A stretch of 64,000 nucleotides of DNA, from the NCBI RefSeq assembly GCF_009724245.1, contig NZ_WNNK01000019.1:62001-126000 (forward strand). Reading direction: 5' to 3'. The notes beneath the pieces were generated by a model, which was not told the DNA's origin, ran no database searches, and was given only the letters and a program-made list of their open reading frames with translations. Positions 51,285-60,884 of this stretch are shown here, piece after piece; within the stretch, counting starts at the first letter, position 1, and each line of letters starts with the position of its first letter. The translations under genes and the position numbers were made by a program. This DNA is from Pseudomonas spelaei (GTDB lineage Bacteria; Pseudomonadota; Gammaproteobacteria; Pseudomonadales; Pseudomonadaceae).

Positions 51285-53576
51285 ATGAAGAAGCTGTGTT
51301 TGCTGGGCCTTGTTGCCACTCTGGCCAGTTACCCCGTATTTGCCGAGACCAAGCCCGCTGCGCTCAAGGACAAGAACGCCTTCGTCAGCGACCTGATGAA
51401 GCAGATGACCCTCGATGAGAAGATCGGCCAGTTGCGCCTGATCAGCATCGGCCCGGAAATGCCTCGGGAGCTGATCCGCAAGGAAATCGCTGCCGGGCGC
51501 ATTGGTGGCACCTTCAACTCGATCACCCGCCCGGAAAACCGTCCGATGCAGGACGCCGCCATGCGCAGCCGATTGAAGATCCCGATGTTCTTCGCCTATG
51601 ACGTGATCCACGGCCATCGGACAATCTTCCCGATCAGCCTGGCCCTGGCGTCGAGCTGGGACATGGACGCCATCGGCCGCTCCGGACGCATCGCCGCCCA
51701 GGAGGCCGCCGCCGACAGCCTCGACATTACCTTCGCGCCGATGGTCGACATTTCCCGCGACCCGCGCTGGGGCCGCACCTCCGAAGGCTTTGGCGAGGAC
51801 ACCTACCTGGTGTCGCGCATTGCCGAAGTGATGGTCAAGGCCTTCCAGGGCACCAGCCCCGCCAACGCCGACAGCCTCATGGCCAGCGTCAAGCACTTCG
51901 CCCTGTACGGCGCGGTGGAAGGCGGTCGCGACTACAACGTGGTCGACATGAGCCCGGTCAAGATGTACCAGGACTACCTGCCGCCCTACCACGCCGCGAT
52001 CAAGGCCGGCGCCGGTGGCGTGATGGTTGCCCTGAACTCGATCAACGGCGTGCCCGCCACCGCCAACACCTGGCTGATGCACGACCTGCTGCGCAAGGAG
52101 TGGGGCTTCAAGGGCCTGGTGGTGAGCGATCACGGCGCCATTTTCGAACTGATCAAGCACGGCGTAGCCAAGGACGGTCGCGAAGCGGCCAAACTGGCGA
52201 TCAAGGCCGGCATCGACATGAGCATGAACGACCAGCTCTACGGCAAGGAATTGCCCGGCCTGCTCAAGTCCGGCGAGATCCAGCAGAGCGACATCGACAA
52301 CGCCGTGCGCGAAGTGCTCGGCGCCAAATACGACATGGGCCTGTTCGCCGACCCTTACCTGCGTATCGGCAAAGCCGAGGATGACCCGGCCGACACCTAT
52401 GCCGACAGCCGCCTGCACCGTGCCGATGCCCGTGACGTGGCACGCCGCAGCCTGGTATTGCTGAAAAACCAGAACGACACCCTGCCGCTGAAAAAATCCG
52501 CGACCATCGCCCTGGTGGGTCCGCTGGCCAAGGCCCCAATCGACATGATGGGCAGTTGGGCCGCCGCCGGCAGACCCGCGCAATCGGTGACCCTGCTGGA
52601 CGGTATGAACGCCGTCATCGGTGACAAAGGCAAAGTGGTCTACGCCCGCGGCGCCAACATCACCAACGACAAGAAGGTGGTCGACTACCTGAACTTCCTC
52701 AACTTCGATGCCCCGGAAGTAGTGGATGATCCCCGTTCGTCCCAAGCGATGATCGACGAAGCAGTCAAGGCCGCCAAAGACGCTGACGTGGTCGTGGCCG
52801 CCGTCGGTGAGTCCCGTGGCATGTCCCACGAATCGTCCAGTCGCACCGACCTGAACATCCCGCAAAGCCAGCGCGACCTGATCAAGGCCTTGAAAGCCAC
52901 CGGCAAGCCGCTGGTGCTGGTGTTGATGAACGGCCGCCCGCTGTCGATTCTCGATGAGAACCAACAGGCTGACGCGATCCTGGAAACCTGGTTCGCCGGT
53001 ACCGAAGGCGGCAACGCGATTGCCGACGTGCTGTTCGGTGACTACAACCCGTCAGGCAAGCTGCCGATCACCTTCCCGCGTTCGGTGGGGCAGATTCCGA
53101 CCTACTACAACCACCTGAGCATTGGCCGGCCGTTCACGCCGGGCAAACCGGGCAACTACACCTCGCAGTATTTCGATGACACCACAGGTCCCCTGTTCCC
53201 GTTTGGCTATGGCTTGAGCTACACCACGTTCAGCCTGTCGGACATGGCGCTGTCGTCCACCACCCTGAACAAGACCGGCAAGCTCGACGCCAGTGTGGTG
53301 GTGAAAAACACCGGCAAGGTGGAGGGCGAAACCGTGGTGCAGCTGTATATCCAGGACGTGGCCGGCTCGATGATCCGCCCGGTGAAGGAGTTGAAGAACT
53401 TCCAGAAGATCATGCTCAAGGCCGGAGAGGAGCGTGTGGTGCACTTCAGTATTTCCGAGGATGACTTGAAGTTCTACAACACCCAGCTCAAGTTCGCAGC
53501 GGAACCGGGTGAGTTCAATGTGCAGATTGGCTTGGATTCGCAGGATGTGAAGCAACAAACCTTCGAATTGCTCTAA
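51285..53576 (+). CDS. bglX: Periplasmic beta-glucosidase (GH3)
   Basis: A 763-residue exported glycosidase that releases glucose from beta-linked oligosaccharides. Signal peptide at residues 1-20 (MKKLCLLGLVATLASYPVFA), GH3 N-terminal barrel with nucleophile D282 in VVSDHGAIF, GH3 C-terminal domain (NTGKVEGETVVQLY marks the following fibronectin-III-like domain near residue 670). Length matches E. coli BglX (765). Monocistronic, flanked by a 241-base upstream gap without another gene and a REPIN downstream. Confidence 0.94.
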   Translation: MKKLCLLGLVATLASYPVFAETKPAALKDKNAFVSDLMKQMTLDEKIGQLRLISIGPEMPRELIRKEIAAGRIGGTFNSITRPENRPMQDAAMRSRLKIPMFFAYDVIHGHRTIFPISLALASSWDMDAIGRSGRIAAQEAAADSLDITFAPMVDISRDPRWGRTSEGFGEDTYLVSRIAEVMVKAFQGTSPANADSLMASVKHFALYGAVEGGRDYNVVDMSPVKMYQDYLPPYHAAIKAGAGGVMVALNSINGVPATANTWLMHDLLRKEWGFKGLVVSDHGAIFELIKHGVAKDGREAAKLAIKAGIDMSMNDQLYGKELPGLLKSGEIQQSDIDNAVREVLGAKYDMGLFADPYLRIGKAEDDPADTYADSRLHRADARDVARRSLVLLKNQNDTLPLKKSATIALVGPLAKAPIDMMGSWAAAGRPAQSVTLLDGMNAVIGDKGKVVYARGANITNDKKVVDYLNFLNFDAPEVVDDPRSSQAMIDEAVKAAKDADVVVAAVGESRGMSHESSSRTDLNIPQSQRDLIKALKATGKPLVLVLMNGRPLSILDENQQADAILETWFAGTEGGNAIADVLFGDYNPSGKLPITFPRSVGQIPTYYNHLSIGRPFTPGKPGNYTSQYFDDTTGPLFPFGYGLSYTTFSLSDMALSSTTLNKTGKLDASVVVKNTGKVEGETVVQLYIQDVAGSMIRPVKELKNFQKIMLKAGEERVVHFSISEDDLKFYNTQLKFAAEPGEFNVQIGLDSQDVKQQTFELL

Positions 53577-53599
53577 TACAAGACTGTAAACACAGTCAG

Positions 53600-53686
53600 T
53601 GTGGGAGCTGGCTTGCCTGCGATAGCCTCACCTCGGTCTTCCTGACATACCGAGGTGCCTGTATCGCAGGCAAGCCAGCTCCCACA
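53600..53686. repeat. REPIN-type inverted repeat (GTGGGAGCTGGCTTGCCTGCGAT family)
   Basis: Arms TGTGGGAGCTGGCTTGCCTG and CAGGCAAGCCAGCTCCCACA with centre CCTCACCTCGGTCTTC. Lies between the convergent bglX and clsB-like genes. Its left half is the sequence mirrored inside urea carboxylase at 1628-1676. Confidence 0.88.
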
Positions 53687-53705
53687 CTTGTCCGCAGTGC
53701 TCTTG

Positions 53706-54863
53706 CTATCCGCGTCGATCCAGCAGGTTGACCACCAACCGATCAATCCAGCCCCACACCCGCTGCTTCACCCGTCGCCACAACGGCCGCGACTTCCACG
53801 CCTCCAGGCTCACCGCCTGGCTCTGGGCAAAATCACGCTCGAAACTGCCCTCTACCGCCAGCGTCAACTCAGGGTCCAGCGCTTCCAGGTTGGCCTCCAG
53901 ATTGAACCGCAGGTTCCAGTGATCGAAGTTGCACGAGCCGATACTGACCCAATCGTCCACCAACACCATTTTCAGGTGCAGGAAACACGGCTGGTATTCG
54001 AAGATTTTCACGCCGGCCTTGAGCAAACGCGGGTAGTAACGGTGCCCGGCATAGCGCACCGACGGGTGATCGGTGCGTGGCCCGGTCAGCAGCAAGCGCA
54101 CGTCGACACCCCGCGCAGCTGCACGACGCAAGGCGCGACGAACGCTCCACGTCGGAAGGAAATACGGCGTCGCCAGCCAGATACGCCGCTGGCCGCTGTT
54201 AAGTGCACGAATCAACGACTGCAGAATGTCCCGATGCTGGCGGGCATCGGCATACGCCACACGGCCCAGGCCTGGTCCGCTAGCCGGGACCTTGGGCAAG
54301 CGCGGCAGGCCGAAGCTCATCGACGGCTTCCAGGCGGTGCGGGCCTTGTTGGCCAGCCATTGGCGGTCGAACAAAGCCTGCCAATCCAGTACCAGCGGGC
54401 CGGTTATTTGCACCATCACCTCGTGCCAGTCGCAGGTATCTTGCCCGGGTGTCCAGAATTCGTCGGTCACTCCAGTGCCGCCGACCATGGCAATGCTCTG
54501 GTCGATCAACAGCAGTTTGCGGTGATCCCGATAAAGGTTGCGCATCCAACGGCGCCAGCTCAAGCGATTGTAGAAACGCAGCTCCACACCGGCCTCGATC
54601 AAGCGCCGACGCAAACTCAAGGTAAACGCCAGACTGCCGTAATCATCGAACAGGCAACGCACCCGCACACCACGCTTGGCAGCGTGCACCAGGGCCTGAA
54701 CCATCTCCTCGGCACACGCCCCCGCCTCCACCAGGTACAACTCCAACTCAACCTGACGCTCGGCCCGGGCAATGCCCACCAGCATCTGCGGAAAGAAATT
54801 CGGCCCGTCGATCAGCAACTCGAAACGGTTGGCGCTGCGCCAGGGGAACACCGCGCCGCTCAT
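53706..54863 (-). CDS. clsB: Phospholipase D-family cardiolipin synthase, ClsB-like
   Basis: A 385-residue membrane-associated enzyme with two HKD motifs: YRDHRKLLLIDQSIAMVGG (about residue 115) and CFLHLKMVLVDDWVSIGSCN (about residue 290). It lacks the N-terminal membrane helices of ClsA, so ClsB/YbhO is the better match. Forms cardiolipin or phosphatidyl derivatives by transphosphatidylation. It is downstream of the YceI gene with no gap (54863/54865), so they are probably cotranscribed. Confidence 0.85.
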   Translation of the reverse strand: MSGAVFPWRSANRFELLIDGPNFFPQMLVGIARAERQVELELYLVEAGACAEEMVQALVHAAKRGVRVRCLFDDYGSLAFTLSLRRRLIEAGVELRFYNRLSWRRWMRNLYRDHRKLLLIDQSIAMVGGTGVTDEFWTPGQDTCDWHEVMVQITGPLVLDWQALFDRQWLANKARTAWKPSMSFGLPRLPKVPASGPGLGRVAYADARQHRDILQSLIRALNSGQRRIWLATPYFLPTWSVRRALRRAAARGVDVRLLLTGPRTDHPSVRYAGHRYYPRLLKAGVKIFEYQPCFLHLKMVLVDDWVSIGSCNFDHWNLRFNLEANLEALDPELTLAVEGSFERDFAQSQAVSLEAWKSRPLWRRVKQRVWGWIDRLVVNLLDRRG

Positions 54864-54864
54864 G

Positions 54865-55455
54865 TCAGCGCGCCGTGAAAATCAGCACCGCACCCACCGG
54901 TACCGACAAACTGATCTGCGACAAACCGGCCGCTTTTCGCAATGCAGCCACGCCCGACAGCAAGTCGAAATCCTCAGCGTGCAGCACCAGTGGTTCCAGG
55001 GTCACCACCTGGAAGCGTCGGTCATCCAGTCGGGTGGCCAAGAGCTCGGCGTTGTAGGTCTGGGTCTTGCCGTGCAGCGTCACCGACACGGGCAGCCGTA
55101 GCTCAAGCTGGGCACCGGCCGCCAGGTCGTTGATCGGTTGCAGATTGATCTGGGCATTGATCAGCGCATCGGGGAACGTCTTGATCTCGAACAGCTCATT
55201 GCGCATGCGCTCATCGCGCAGCGGGATGCCACTGTTGACCGACTCCAGCTCGACTTCCAGTTGCGCCGCGCCTTGGCTGTCGACCTTGCCGTGCAACACC
55301 AGGAAGCGATGAACTTCAGCAATGTCGGTATTTTTGGTGGTCACGAATGACAGGCGCGAGGACTCGTTGTCCAGATACCAATCGGCGTGGGCAGGCAAGG
55401 CTGCGCAGGCCAGGAGGAGAAAGGCGAAGGGTTTGAGCAGGGACGCGTTGAACAT
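54865..55455 (-). CDS. YceI-family periplasmic protein
   Basis: A 196-residue lipocalin-like YceI domain protein with a signal peptide ending ALPAHA at about residue 25. Family pattern: YLDNESSRLSFVTTKNTDIAEVHRF and LRDERMRNELFEIKTFP. YceI proteins bind polyisoprenoids or amphiphiles in the periplasm. The cognate role here is unknown. First gene of a two-gene unit with the cardiolipin synthase-like gene. Confidence 0.9.
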   Translation of the reverse strand: MFNASLLKPFAFLLLACAALPAHADWYLDNESSRLSFVTTKNTDIAEVHRFLVLHGKVDSQGAAQLEVELESVNSGIPLRDERMRNELFEIKTFPDALINAQINLQPINDLAAGAQLELRLPVSVTLHGKTQTYNAELLATRLDDRRFQVVTLEPLVLHAEDFDLLSGVAALRKAAGLSQISLSVPVGAVLIFTAR

Positions 55456-55538
55456 AAAGACTCGTTGGGCGATAAACCTGAACGAACCTTAACTGGGCCA
55501 CTAGCCAGGCGCAATGTAGCTGATCACGCAAATTAAAG

Positions 55539-55627
55539 GTGGGAGCTGGCTTGCCTGCGATTGCGGTGTATCAGTCGACACACATGCTGAATGTCAGACC
55601 GCTATCGCAGGCAAGCCAGCTCCCACC
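55539..55627. repeat. REPIN-type inverted repeat (GTGGGAGCTGGCTTGCCTGCGAT family)
   Basis: Arms GGTGGGAGCTGGCTTGCCTG and CAGGCAAGCCAGCTCCCACC are exact complements. The centre (GCGATTGCGGTGTATCAGTC...) differs from other copies. It sits between the IclR gene stop and the YceI promoter region. Confidence 0.87.
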
Positions 55628-55637
55628 TTATCGCGCT

Positions 55638-56408
55638 TCAAGCCAACGCCTGCTGCACATCCCGAATCGCCGACTCCAGGCTCGCCAGGTGCAGGCTCAA
55701 CACCCGCTCCACCGGCGCCTGATGCATCGGCCAATGCAACGCCATGCTGCCCACCAGCCGGCCATTGGCCCGAACCGGTAACGCTACCGCGCGGATCAGG
55801 AACGGCAAGCGCACCGGGTATTCCCAATAACCTTCCGTGCGCTGGCCAAAGCCCTGATGCTGGGATTGCTCGCACACCCGGAACTGCTCGTCCGCCGCCA
55901 CATGATCACGGCCCGCCAGGCGCTCTACTTCATCCGGAGCCAATTGCGCCAGGCAGGCTTTGCCCATCGCCGAATGAAACAGGCTGGCATGCTGACCGAC
56001 AATCTGGCAGTTGTTCGGGTACAGCTTGCGCAACACCGTGGGGATGGCGCTTTCCATCACTTCAAGGCGCTCGCCATCGAAGCTCGACAAGTCCACCACC
56101 AAACCGGTGCGCTCACTCAACTCCAGCAGGCACGGCGCAGCACGCTCCACCAGATGGCGCTTGAAGCGTTGCTGGGTGTCGCCAAACAGTCGCTGCGCGC
56201 AGAGCCGGTAACGACGGTCACTCAGGCCACGATAAATCCAGCCCTGATCCTGCAACGTCAGCAGCATCCGCGACACCGTGGCCTTCGGTAGACGGGTCAG
56301 GTAATGCAACTCTTCCAGCCCCAGCGCCTGATGTTCGCCGAGCAATTCGATGATCGCCAGTGCCCGCTCCACTGAGCGCACGGTGCCTGTCTCGGCGTTG
56401 CTGCCCAT
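55638..56408 (-). CDS. IclR-family regulator
   Basis: A 256-residue regulator: winged HTH at residues 8-65 (VRSVERALAIIELLGEHQALG, LPKATVSRMLLTLQDQGWIYRG) and a C-terminal IclR effector domain (HASLFHSAMGKACLAQLAPDEV, RALPVRANGRLVGSMALHWP). ATG 56408 follows AAGGAGAT. An in-frame ATG at 56447 is less likely. It follows the amidase-transporter-amidohydrolase genes on the same strand and probably controls them. Confidence 0.88.
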   Translation of the reverse strand: MGSNAETGTVRSVERALAIIELLGEHQALGLEELHYLTRLPKATVSRMLLTLQDQGWIYRGLSDRRYRLCAQRLFGDTQQRFKRHLVERAAPCLLELSERTGLVVDLSSFDGERLEVMESAIPTVLRKLYPNNCQIVGQHASLFHSAMGKACLAQLAPDEVERLAGRDHVAADEQFRVCEQSQHQGFGQRTEGYWEYPVRLPFLIRAVALPVRANGRLVGSMALHWPMHQAPVERVLSLHLASLESAIRDVQQALA

Positions 56409-56471
56409 GGTCGATCTCCTTGACGCGGATGGATGATCTCTTTTCACAGCAAGATACAGGCCCGTCCTGAT

Positions 56472-57914
56472 TCAGCCGATCGACGTCAGGCACCCAGGCG
56501 GGCAGCGTTGCACCCAGCGGGTCAGTTGCTCATGGGCATAAGCCAACTGCAGCACCGCCTGATCCGCCTGGGCCGGGCCGATGATTTGCAGGCCCATGGG
56601 CAAGCCTTGGGGGTTGAAGCCCACTGGCACGCTCATGCTTGGCAGACCGGCCAATGTGGGGCCGATCACCACTTCCATCCAACGGTGGTAGGTGTCCATT
56701 TCACGCCCGCCAACGAGGCGCGGCCAGGGCTGTTGTGCATCGAAAGGGAACACTTGGGCGGTGGGCAACAGCAGGAAATCGTAACGTTCGAACAGTTTGC
56801 CCAAGGCCCGGTACCAGTCACTGCGGCTGGCCGAGGCCTGGAAAACATCCGCCGCGCTCAAGCGCCAACCGCCCTCCACTTCCCACTGCGCCTCAGGCTT
56901 GAGCAACGCGCGTTTTTGCGGGTCGGCGTAGGCCGCTCCCAGCGAACCCTGGACCAACCAATGACGGTGAACCAGCCAGGTCTGCCACAAGCGTTCCAGG
57001 GAAAAATCCGGTTGGCAGCTTTCGACGTCGCAGCCCAAGGCGATGAAGTCGGCCAGCGCTGATTCACACAGGCTTAGCACACCGTCGTCCATCGCCAGGT
57101 AACCGTTGTAGTCGCCCAACCAGCCCAACCGCACACCCTTGAAGTCACGCTGCAAGCTTTCAGCAAACACCGACGGGTCATCCTTGAGCGACAGCGGCAC
57201 CCGAGGGTCGTAGCCGGCCTGAATACTCAACAGTCGCGCCACGTCCGCCACACTGCGGCCCATCGGGCCTTCGGTGGCCAGTTGCTGGACGAACAGTTCA
57301 GGCGCCGGACCATGGGGCACCCGGCCCTGGGAGGGACGCAGGCCGAACACGTTATTGAACGCCGCCGGGTTACGCAGCGAGCCCATCATGTCACTGCCAT
57401 CGGCCACCGGCAGCATGCGCAACGCCAGGGCCACCGCTGCACCGCCGCTGCTGCCGCCAGCGATCAAGGTCGGATCGTAGGCGTTGCCCGTGGTGCCAAA
57501 CAGCGTGTTGTAGGTTTGCGAACCCAGGCCGAATTCCGGGACGTTGGTCTTGCCGATGATGATCGCGCCGCTGGCCCGCACACGCGCCACGCTGATGGCG
57601 TCCTCGACAGGTATCTGCTCGGCGAACAGCGGCGAACCAAGCGTCGTACGCAGCCCTTGGGTAGCCGCCAGATCCTTGATCGCCTGGGGCATGCCGTGCA
57701 TCCAGCCTCGGGAATGGCCCAGGTTAAGTTCCTGATCACAGGTCCGGGCCTCGGCCAGTACTTCTGCCTGAGGGCGCAACGACACCAGCGCATTGACCAC
57801 CGGGTTGAAGCGCTCGACCTGCGCCAGATACGCCTGCATCACCTCGTGGCAGGACACCTGCCTGGCATGGATCGCACGCGACAGTTCGATGGCATCCAGT
57901 TCAACAATACTCAA
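56472..57914 (-). CDS. Amidase-signature family amidase
   Basis: A 480-residue amide hydrolase with the Ser-cisSer-Lys set: K80 (PQAIKDLA), S155 (AGGSSGGAA) and S179 in DGSDMMGSLRNPA. The usual glycines of the G-T-D-T-G-G-S motif are replaced by SDMMGS, a variant seen in some amidases. ATG 57914 overlaps the MHS transporter stop by four bases, so the two are coupled. With the M20 amidohydrolase upstream, the set looks made for uptake and hydrolysis of an amide or N-acyl compound. Substrate unknown. Confidence 0.87.
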   Translation of the reverse strand: MSIVELDAIELSRAIHARQVSCHEVMQAYLAQVERFNPVVNALVSLRPQAEVLAEARTCDQELNLGHSRGWMHGMPQAIKDLAATQGLRTTLGSPLFAEQIPVEDAISVARVRASGAIIIGKTNVPEFGLGSQTYNTLFGTTGNAYDPTLIAGGSSGGAAVALALRMLPVADGSDMMGSLRNPAAFNNVFGLRPSQGRVPHGPAPELFVQQLATEGPMGRSVADVARLLSIQAGYDPRVPLSLKDDPSVFAESLQRDFKGVRLGWLGDYNGYLAMDDGVLSLCESALADFIALGCDVESCQPDFSLERLWQTWLVHRHWLVQGSLGAAYADPQKRALLKPEAQWEVEGGWRLSAADVFQASASRSDWYRALGKLFERYDFLLLPTAQVFPFDAQQPWPRLVGGREMDTYHRWMEVVIGPTLAGLPSMSVPVGFNPQGLPMGLQIIGPAQADQAVLQLAYAHEQLTRWVQRCPPGCLTSIG

Positions 57915-59221
57915 GGCTTCACCTCGCTGGAAAACGGCGCAGGTCTCTTCGCCCGTGGCGCCTCATGCATGCAGTAAGTGCCCAGCAGCGTCAGGACGCA
58001 AGCGAACAGCACATAAAACGCCGGCGCCACCGGAGTGCCCAATACCTTGCTGAGCCACGTCACGATCAACGGTGCAAAGCCACCAAACACCATCACCGCC
58101 ACGTTGTAGGCCACCGACACGCCGGTGGAGCGCACCTCGATGGGAAACTGCTCGGCCAGGGCCGTCGGCGCCGGGCCAAAAAAGCCACCGATGGCGGTGC
58201 ACAACATCACCTGCATCACCAACAGACGCTCAATGGATGGCGCCGCAGCGACCCACACATAGAGCGGATACACCATCACGAAAAACGCCAGGGTGAAGGC
58301 CATCAACACCGGACGCCGCCCCAGTCGATCCGACAACAGGCCGGACAACGGAATCACCACGGTCATCAGCGCCACCGCGAACATTTGCACCATCAACACC
58401 TGATCCAGCGGCAGGCCGAGGTTCTTGTGGGCAAAGGTCGGCATATTCACCAGCACCACATAGAACGAAACCGTCGCGCCGCAGGCCAGGCCCATGGACA
58501 CCAGAATGCTGCGCCGATGGTCGCGCAAGACCTCCATCAGGGTAGGCGCCGGGCCGGTGGCTTTTTTACGAGCCTCGATGAACTCCTCCGGGTCTTCCAT
58601 GTGGCGGCGAATCCACAGCCCTACCGGACCGATCAACAAACCGAAGATGAACGGCAGACGCCAGCCCCACAGGTCGAGGGTTTGCGGGGAGAAGAAATGC
58701 GTGACCAACGCCACCATCGCCGCACCGCCGAACACCGCCAGGCACTGCCCCACCAACTGCCAGGAGCCATACAAACCCTTGCGATGGGCCGGTGCGCTTT
58801 CCACCAGGAACGCCGTGGCGCTGGCGTATTCGCCGCCCGTGGCGAAACCCTGGAGCATCCGCGCGACCACGATCAACAGCGGAGCGCCCATGCCAATGGC
58901 TGCGTAGGGAGGGGCGAAGGCGATCAGTGCGATGGACAGGGTCATCAGCCGGATAATCAGCTGCATCGCGGCCTTGCGCCCTTTGCGGTCTGAATAGATG
59001 CCCAGCAGAATCCCGCCCACCGGGCGCATGAAGAAACCGACTCCAAATGTGGCCAGCGCCATCAACAGCGAAGCGTACTCATCGTCCGAAGGGAAAAATT
59101 GCCGGGCGATGATGCTGGCGAGAAAGCCATAAACAATGAAGTCATACCATTCCAGCGCATTGCCGATCACGGCCGCCACGACCTGGCGGGTACGGGAGAC
59201 GCCTTGTTTTGCAGTCTGCAT
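57911..59221 (-). CDS. MHS-family MFS transporter
   Basis: A 436-residue, 12-segment symporter of the metabolite:H+ symporter family (ShiA/KgtP/ProP type), recognised by VVAAVIGNALEWYDFIVYGF in segment 1 and MRPVGGILLGIYSDRKGRKA in loop 2-3. ATG 59221 follows GGAG. Between the M20 amidohydrolase (55 bases upstream) and the amidase (overlapping), it is likely the importer for their substrate. Confidence 0.88.
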   Translation of the reverse strand: MQTAKQGVSRTRQVVAAVIGNALEWYDFIVYGFLASIIARQFFPSDDEYASLLMALATFGVGFFMRPVGGILLGIYSDRKGRKAAMQLIIRLMTLSIALIAFAPPYAAIGMGAPLLIVVARMLQGFATGGEYASATAFLVESAPAHRKGLYGSWQLVGQCLAVFGGAAMVALVTHFFSPQTLDLWGWRLPFIFGLLIGPVGLWIRRHMEDPEEFIEARKKATGPAPTLMEVLRDHRRSILVSMGLACGATVSFYVVLVNMPTFAHKNLGLPLDQVLMVQMFAVALMTVVIPLSGLLSDRLGRRPVLMAFTLAFFVMVYPLYVWVAAAPSIERLLVMQVMLCTAIGGFFGPAPTALAEQFPIEVRSTGVSVAYNVAVMVFGGFAPLIVTWLSKVLGTPVAPAFYVLFACVLTLLGTYCMHEAPRAKRPAPFSSEVKP

Positions 59222-59276
59222 GAGGAACACTCCATTCAACCAGTTGGGAAAGGTCCAGCGGCAGAAAAAGGGTTCG

Positions 59277-60452
59277 TCAGGCAGGCTTGAGCCAGCTCTC
59301 GGCCAGCGCGCCCCAGTAGGCGGCGCCGGTCAGCAGGATGTCGTCGTTGAAGTCATAGGCGGGGTTGTGGACCATCGGCCGCGAGACGCCGTTGCCGATA
59401 AGCAGGTAGCTGCCGGGGCAGCGTTGCAGCATCCAGGCGAAGTCTTCGCTGCCCATCAGCTTGCGGGTGTTGCTATCCACGGCGTCCTCACCGAGCAAGG
59501 CGACGCCGACCTGGCGGGCGAATTCGGTTTCTTCGGGGTGGTTGACCAGCACCGGATAGGCAGGGCGATGTTCAATGTGTGCAGTGCAGCCGAAGCTCGC
59601 AGCCTGGGTGAGAATGATGGCCTTGACCCGCTCCAGCATCTGCTCACGGACCGTCGTGTTCAACGCCCGCAGGCTCAGGCGCAGCAGCGCCTGCTGGGGG
59701 ATCACGTTGGCGGCCTGGCCGGCTTGCAGGGCGCCGACCGTGACGACGGCGGCTTCCTGGGCATCGATATTGCGCGCCACCACCGTCTGCAAGGCCATGA
59801 CCATACTGGCCGCCGCCACCAACGGGTCCACGGTCAGATGCGGCATGGAGCCGTGGCCGCCGACGCCTTCAAGGGTCACGGTGAGCAGGTCCTGGGAGGC
59901 CATCATCGGTCCAACCCGCAAGCCCAGATGGCCGGCCGGCAGCCCCGGCATGTTGTGCATGCCAAACAGTGCATCACACGGAAAGCGTTCCAGCAGGCCG
60001 TCGGCGAGCATGGCCTCGGCGCCGCCCTGGCCTTCTTCGGCGGGCTGGAAGATCAGGTTCAGGGTGCCGTCGAATTGACGGGTCGCGGCCAGGTAGCGAG
60101 CGGCACCTAAAAGCATCGTGGTGTGGCCGTCATGCCCGCAGGCGTGCATGCAGCCGCTGTGTTGGCTGCTGTAGGCGACGCCGGTGTTTTCGATGATTGG
60201 CAAGGCATCCATGTCAGCACGGATCCCCAGTTTTCTTGAACTGCTGCCATTGCGCAGTACGCCCACGACACCCGTCTGGCCTATGCCGGTGTGGACTTCA
60301 TAACCCCATTCCCTGAGCGATTGCGCCACCAGGGCCGAGGTACGGTTTTCTTCGAAACCCAATTCGGGGTGGGCATGGATGTCCTGGCGCACGGCGTGCA
60401 AGTCGCTGGCAACATCGCTCAGCCAATCCAGGATGTGCTGGTGTGGGCTCAT
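59277..60452 (-). CDS. M20-family amidohydrolase (hippurate hydrolase-like)
   Basis: A 391-residue metallo-amidohydrolase that removes acyl groups from N-acyl amino acids (hippuricase/HipO, IAA-amino-acid hydrolase type). Metal-site residues C105 and H107 (MHACGHDGH) and E139-E140 (FQPAEEGQGGAEAML) are visible, with the lid domain between. ATG 60452 follows GAGGAGA. First gene of the leftward amidohydrolase-MHS-amidase unit. Confidence 0.9.
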   Translation of the reverse strand: MSPHQHILDWLSDVASDLHAVRQDIHAHPELGFEENRTSALVAQSLREWGYEVHTGIGQTGVVGVLRNGSSSRKLGIRADMDALPIIENTGVAYSSQHSGCMHACGHDGHTTMLLGAARYLAATRQFDGTLNLIFQPAEEGQGGAEAMLADGLLERFPCDALFGMHNMPGLPAGHLGLRVGPMMASQDLLTVTLEGVGGHGSMPHLTVDPLVAAASMVMALQTVVARNIDAQEAAVVTVGALQAGQAANVIPQQALLRLSLRALNTTVREQMLERVKAIILTQAASFGCTAHIEHRPAYPVLVNHPEETEFARQVGVALLGEDAVDSNTRKLMGSEDFAWMLQRCPGSYLLIGNGVSRPMVHNPAYDFNDDILLTGAAYWGALAESWLKPA

Positions 60453-60569
60453 GGTGATTCTCCTCGCAGGCGGGTGTTCCCGTTCTTTTTTGCGTTCTTG
60501 GCACAACGCCGTCAGATAACCGCGATGTGCGCAGGAGGACAATCAAAGGTGGTTCCACCCTGTGGAACC

Positions 60570-60884
60570 TCAGGGGAGCAAGCGGCAACCCTGGCGTTCC
60601 CCCAGCCACTGGGCACTGTGGGTGCGGCCCAGTCCGCTGGCGGTTACCAGGCGTTTTCCCGGGTCGTCGGCAAAGGCGCTGGTGGGCACGTATTGCTTCA
60701 CATAACCCAGGCAATACTCGGCGGGGTTGCCTTCCACGTAGCGGCAGGAGCAGTACTCCTTGGCGGTGTAGGCGGCGATGATGTCGGGGAAGGCTTGCAG
60801 GTTGACCCGCTCGTGCCAGATCCAACCCAGCAGCGCGAGCAACAACAGGATCAACAGGCTGATCAACGGATGGCGACGAATCAT
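60570..60884 (-). CDS. Small membrane-anchored protein of unknown function
   Basis: A 104-residue protein with one N-terminal membrane segment (LISLLILLLLALLGWIW, about residues 7-23) and a periplasmic part holding four cysteines (EYCSCRYVEGNPAEYC and a C near the end). ATG 60884 overlaps the TGA of the serine hydrolase gene (ATGA), so both are made together. I do not recognise the family. Confidence 0.72.
   Translation of the reverse strand: MIRRHPLISLLILLLLALLGWIWHERVNLQAFPDIIAAYTAKEYCSCRYVEGNPAEYCLGYVKQYVPTSAFADDPGKRLVTASGLGRTHSAQWLGERQGCRLLP

Noticed and set aside
51249..52964. A 571-codon open frame on the minus strand opposite bglX
   Set aside because: Histidine/glycine/valine-rich composition typical of a G+C-rich gene read backwards. 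bglX on the plus strand has a signal peptide and catalytic residues.
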